Below are positions 58,824 through 64,000 of a stretch of DNA of 64,000 nt, one piece after another. The stretch lies in the NCBI GenBank assembly GCA_033807695.1, contig CM066309.1:1116001-1180000 (forward strand). Reading direction: 5' to 3'. Both the position numbers and the translations under genes were made by a program. Positions within the stretch are counted from its first letter, which is position 1; each line of letters starts with the position of its first letter. The DNA is from Daedaleopsis sinensis. Taxonomy: Eukaryota; Basidiomycota; Agaricomycetes; Polyporales; Polyporaceae. The notes beneath the pieces are model-generated. The model was not told the origin of the DNA and made no database searches. It was given only the letters and a program-made list of their open reading frames with translations.

Positions 58824-59456
58824 GTAGGGAGTTGGCCCTCGTTGGCCTTCGCCGTTGCTTTCGACTCCGAGCGTCTACTCAACGCGTCACGGCGCCTCAC
58901 GTGGGCGCAGTCAGTATTGATACAGCTGTGCAAGCTGGACCCCGAAGACCCGTTTTGAACGTTCAGGTTGACCGATGTATAAGTTGAGGTGGCTAGTAAG
59001 TACTAAGTCTGTACTATCTCCTAGCCACCTCTGAGATCTGCGATCTGAGTCGTCTACGTATACTCTCATCTCTGCGATGTACTCAGCTAGTAATTTCCAA
59101 AAAAGAGCCATCATGATGTAGAGGTTACCGCTGGGTTACCGTCATACCCCGGCCACCTCGACCTCCGGCGGCTACCTCTTCGCCTTCACATTAAAACCTC
59201 ATCTCCTCGAAACCCCTGGACGATCCACGCTAGTTCTACGGCATAAGACCCTGGTACCGGGTGTATGCGTACAACAACTTTGCGTAGCAACACACTGCAC
59301 AACGAGCCGACTGGACTCAGCATTAATACTATTGGCACTTGGAGGAACACGCCCACATTAGCATTAGTCCCCATCTCTGCTTCGACCTTCTGATCCTGTT
59401 CACGGCGAAACTCCCATGACAATCAGGCCACATCTCAGCTCGAGACCACCATCATC

Positions 59457-59764
59457 ATGAGCTACGCTGAGTTATGCCGCGGTCTTTCCGCTCCCACAAA
59501 CCCCTCCTGCGGACCGACGAGTAAGTAGAGCGTGGGCAGAGTTGTGTTTTTGCTAACGTAGCGTCCCGTATACAATTAGCCAACTATTCACCGGCAAGTT
59601 TACTCTCTTCGTCGGTAGGCCCTGTACTGAACTACGAAGCACAGGTACTATATTCTCCACTCTTCCGATTAGCTCATGGGCCACCTGGCCTGTTGGATCA
59701 AGCCGACCCATGGCCTTATATAGACATCCCATATGGACCGGAAGGCGAGTGTCGTGAATTATAG
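59457..59764 (+). CDS. Possible small two-exon hypothetical gene
   Basis: An ATG at 59457 opens a 64-nt exon ending at a perfect GTAAGT donor at 59521. A CTAAC branch site and TTAG acceptor follow (intron 59521-59579). The second exon (59580-59764) stays open for 60 codons to a TAG. The 82-residue product has TNYSPASLLSSSVGP and DQADPWPYIDIPYGPEGE, no signal peptide and no family I recognise. The matching splice signals and open frame suggest a real small gene, but length alone cannot exclude chance. Confidence 0.35.
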
Positions 59765-59943
59765 CTCAGCGCTGCTGTAACCAGCTATCATGTGAAGGGT
59801 CATCACGGGCCAACTTAGCTTCCTCACCTCGGTGCTCTGCGCCCGGCAGAAGCGACGCGAGATGCGCGTTCTGACGCCGGCGTCCCAATGCCCATAAGAA
59901 CAACGACGAGCCGTGTACGGATGTTGACCGCCTCCTCTTCATT

Positions 59944-62900
59944 ATGCCGCTCTCGCGTCGTGTAGGTGAAGCCATTGTGCTAGGATCGGCGATCTCCTCC
60001 GTGGTGGCAGCACCCTCTGCATTCCCTCGGTCAGGAAATGGACTGTGGTTCATTCAACAAGGTCGCTTCGAGGCCTGGTCGAATGACTGGCTGCCAATCG
60101 GCAATGGATACATCGCCGGTGAGTACTTGCATGAGGCTCATACACACTAGGTCGGTGCTGACTGCCTCCGGTGGCAGCCATGGTGCAGGGTGCAGTCACT
60201 CAGGAGGGCATGCAGCTGAACCTTGAGTCATTATGGTCCGGCGGGCCGTTCCAGGATCCAGTACGTCGTCCGGTGCACATGCGACCAGCGTGTCGTCACT
60301 GCCGTTACGCTTAATCTTCGGCCATGTGATGTTGATCCTTCGTTGTTTCTCAGAGCTACAATGGGGGCAATAAGGTGGCCTCTGACCGAGTGCACGTGGC
60401 TGAAGAGATGCAGACAATCCGCCAGTCCATCTTCGACAGCCCTACCGGGACAATAGACAGTGAGGACCTACCTGTCCACCTCGCCGCAGAAAAGCATAGA
60501 CTCATTGCGCTACAGACGTTGAGGAACTTACGACCGATGCAGGCGCATACGGTACACATCTACTCCCTGTATCAAATGAGAGTATACTGACACAAATGTA
60601 TAAACAGGCTCATACGTAGGTGCTGGATACTTCCTATCCACGCTCGATACCAGCGAGAGTGTGTCGAACTTCGTACGATGGCTCGATATGGATGCTGCAG
60701 TCACACGCACTCAGTGGACACAGACCAACACCACCTTCCTGCGGTACGCTTCTTAAATTCGCCGCCCATTGTGCCGTCTTTCTGATGTCGCATTCTCTGC
60801 AGAGAAGCGTTCTGCTCTCACCCTAGTCAGGCGTGCGTGCAGCACCTCAACACATCCGACTCCAGCGCCCTCCCAGCGCTGACCTTCGCGTACTCCGTCA
60901 CCGCCGAGTCTGGCCTACCCACGCCCGCCGTCTCTTGCTTCGACAACTCGACGCTCATGATAAACGGGACGGCATCCGACCCGGGCATGGCCTTCGAGAT
61001 CCTCGCGCGCGCGCGAGCGTCCCCGGGCGCGACGATCACTTGCGCTCCAGCCGGGTCCGGAAATGCGACGTTGAGCGTCGGCGGCGCGAGCGCGGCCTGG
61101 TTCACATGGGTCGGCGGTACCGATTTCGACCAGGACGCCGGGGACGAGGCTCACGGGTTCTCGTTCAAGGGCGCGGACCCGCATGATGCGCTGCTGAAGC
61201 TGCTCGACGCGGCCACACTCGAGACATCTGCGGCGTACGACGAGGCGTTCGCGGCACACGTCGCGGACTACTCGACCTTGATGACCGGTTTCCACCTGGA
61301 CATTGGGCAGGAGGCGGACTTCGAGACCCCGACGGACGTGCTGAAGGAGGCATATCAGACGGATACCGGAAACACGTACCTCGAATGGCTGCTCTTCAAT
61401 TTCGGGAGATACCTACTCGCGGGAAGTGCGAGGGGCATCTTGCCTGCAAACTTGCAAGGAAAGTGGGCAAAGGACTCGGGAAATCCATGGGGTGCAGGTG
61501 CGCGTCTGCACTGTCATACAGGAACGATGCTGAATTCTGACAATGAGAATAGATTATCGTGAGCCTTCCGTACATGCGCCCAGGGTCCGATGTGTGAAAT
61601 CTGACATTATTGGCAGACTCGAACATCAACATCCAGATGAACTATTGGTTCGCGGAGATCACCGGCATGGATGTCGTCAAACCTCTCTTCGACTACTTCG
61701 AGGTGCGCGTCCCGCGTTTTTATGGAGTCATCCGTACGCTGACGTATATAACATCAGAAAAACTGGGTTCCTCGCGGTACTCAGACGGCGCAGAACCTCT
61801 ACAACATCTCCGAGGGCTGGGTGACGCACAATGAGGTTTGTTCCTGTGACCGTCGCGTCTTCACTATTGGTTGACAACTTCTATCCGTTACACAGATGAA
61901 TGTATGTGAATAGTCTTGTGTAATCAAAAGGTGTTCTGACAGTGTACTACAGATCTTCGGACATACTGGAATGAAAGGAGGAGGCAATACCGCACAGTGG
62001 GCCGATTATCCTGGTACGTCTGTTGACATCTCGTTTGAATATGGGTGCTCATGAGCAGTTGCAGAGGCAAATGCTTGGATGGTATGCCAAGAACATGAAC
62101 ATCGAAGCAGACTCTCATGACCTTGCATGCCTAGATGATTCATGTCTGGGACCATTTCGACTTCACGCTAGACCAACCATGGTTCCAGTCGCAAGGCTGG
62201 CCGCTCCTCAAGGTGGCGTTGTCTCTTGTATACTACCTCTCAAACGTTCTCTGACCCGCCCGCGGAGTAGAGTACCGCGCAGTTCCACTTGCAAAAGCTC
62301 ATACCAGATGACCGTTTCAACGACTCGACCCTCGTGGTCAATCCCTGCAACTCTCCGGAGCAGGTACCCATTACCTTGGGTGAGGATCGCCGTCTTTGCC
62401 ATTCTACGCTTTGTTTACCGGACACTACATAGGGTGCGCGCACGCGCAACAACTCATATGGCAGCTATTCAACGCGATAGTGAAAGGCTTCCCGTCATCT
62501 GGAGATAGTGATACCCACTTCCTCGACGGTATGTACATCCTGAATGATCTCGCAATGTCTTCGCTCGCTGACCAGACGACACAGCTGTGCAAACCAAGCT
62601 CAGCCAGATGGACAAGGGCATTCACATCGGCTCTTGGGGCCAGCTGCAAGGTATGTCTCACGTTCTCTAGAACCCATCACTATGCTCCAAGCTGACACCG
62701 GCCGCACTCACAGAATGGAAAGTAGATATGGACTCCCGCACGGACACCCACCGCCACCTCTCGCACCTCATCGGCCTCTACCCCGGCTACGCGCTCTCGA
62801 GCTTCAACCCGGCGTTCCAGTCGAGCGCGAGCAACTACACGCGCGACGAGGTGCTCGCCGCGGCGGAGACGAGCCTCATTCACCGCGGTAACGGCACCGC

Positions 62901-63561
62901 GGACGACGGCGACGCGGGTTGGGAGAAGGTCTGGCGCGCCGCGTGCTGGGCGCAGCTTGGGAACGCAACCGCGTTCTACCATCAGCTCTCGGTACGTGTC
63001 TGCCCATGTCTTTTTCGCGCCAGCCCTCATGAGTCTCGAACGTTGAACTGGTGTGCTAATCCTCTCGTCGGTAGTACGCACTCGAACGCAACTACGCCCC
63101 GAACCTCATCAGCCTCTATTCGAGCGGGCCCGACGCGATCTTCCAGATAGACGCTAACTTCGGCTTCCCCGCCGCCCTCCTCGTGCGTAGCATACTCTCA
63201 TCTCCTACATACATCTCGCACTAACTTCATGCGCTCACCCTCCACCCCGCACCTCGACGCTTCCGTGTTCCTCGCGCAACAGAACGCACTTGTCCAAACG
63301 CCCGACCAGCCCTCGCTCTCCGAAGTGTTCCAGGTCAACATCCTCCCCGCACTCCCCGCACACTGGACGCGCGGATCTATCACGAACGCCCGGGTGCGCG
63401 GCGGGCTCGCGGTCTCGTTCGAGTGGGATGAGCGCACGCTCAAGACCGTCCAGGTCGTTGCGAGCGCCGCCGCGCCACGGAGGACGGTGCGGTTTATGCA
63501 GGCGGGCAAGGAGCTCAAGACGGTGAAGATAGAGCCGGGGATGCGGTTGCGGATCTTGTGA
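59944..63561 (+). CDS. Secreted GH95 alpha-L-fucosidase
   Basis: A gene of about 15 exons. After a hydrophobic N-terminal segment ([14 protein letters not shown], a signal peptide), it has the GH95 sequence path: [126 protein letters not shown] and [11 protein letters not shown]. Members release terminal 1,2-linked fucose. A six-nucleotide microexon (61896-61901, Met-Asn) is needed to keep EMNIFG. The acid/base Glu and the Asn pair typical of the family lie in the middle blocks. Stop TGA 63559-63561. Confidence 0.92.
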
Positions 63562-64000
63562 GCGAGATACTTGAGTGGTGAGTTGCGGAAGGCTGGCTGG
63601 CAGGGCCAAACTCGCTGGCGTGGTGCGAGGGCCGCCGTTTGAATCGGGATTCTTCTTGGGACAACGACAGTGTACGCGCGGACGTGGTCCGACGGTCGAC
63701 AGGTCACAGAGCGTGTATGCATGATATGCAGAGCGCGTTGTGTGTATCTTCTGCTTAAACCTGATAGTAGTGCAAGTTTTTGGGTAGTGTATAAGACGGA
63801 CTTGAGTAGGCTCAATCTCTTGATATGTCATAGCAGGCTGGGCCACACTATGATGGGATGCAAGCGAGAATAACTTGAGGGATGTAATCATGTACAAGCT
63901 TCAGTCCGCGTGCATTAACGGCAGCATTTTCGTTTGCCAGCGCAATCTGACGCGTACGTACAAACAAGACCAAAGAACGCGTCCATAGGCGCCGTCAACA
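63562..64000. other. 3' flank of the fucosidase gene
   Basis: Becomes AT-richer towards the window end. No gene is supported in this stretch. Confidence 0.5.

Overview
The window is genomic DNA of a filamentous basidiomycete, most likely an Agaricomycete. It is GC-rich, genes are split by many introns of about 50-70 nt with GTRNGT donors, CTRAC/CTGAC branch points and pyrimidine-rich acceptors, and the gene set is typically agaricomycete: S53 and S10 peptidases, a GH95 fucosidase, HNH-nuclease-like proteins and lineage-restricted hypotheticals. Species and chromosomal position cannot be read from the sequence.

Positions 1-22128 are a head-to-tail tandem array with a unit of about 10.2 kb. 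The tail of one unit (1-1679) is followed by a 10269-bp unit (1680-11948) and a 10180-bp unit (11949-22128). Each unit ends inside intron 5 of a PUF6-like ribosome-biogenesis gene. Only the last copy runs on into the rest of that gene, giving the single full-length gene (20702-23094). The two upstream copies (253-1757, 10522-12026) keep five intact exons and then read through the interrupted intron into the array junction. Each unit also carries a decayed antisense TUP1-like WD40 fragment and several kilobases of GC-rich DNA without a convincing coding gene, but with diverged internal repeats and intron-like signals.

From 23.6 to 33.9 kb the genes are small and mostly lineage-specific: an uncharacterised fungal protein, a divergent pair of HNH-nuclease-like genes (one with the histidine motif visible, one without) around a 2 x 138 bp repeat, an RS-rich protein, a damaged P-loop NTPase and the U6 snRNA phosphodiesterase USB1. 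From 34 to 45.9 kb lie three genes on the minus strand: DNA2 (replication/repair nuclease-helicase), a WDR59/Mtc5-type SEA/GATOR2 subunit (TORC1 signalling) and an F-box-family-like protein.

From 46 kb to the end the region is rich in secretory-pathway hydrolases: an S53 sedolisin, a carboxypeptidase Y-type S10 peptidase and a GH95 alpha-L-fucosidase, together with a four-helix MARVEL-like membrane protein, a disordered Ser/Asn/Gly-rich repeat protein and two small uncertain genes. Exon structures were assembled by eye from splice consensus, frame continuity and family motifs. No transcript evidence was available. Many open frames in the GC-rich array are shadows and were left out.
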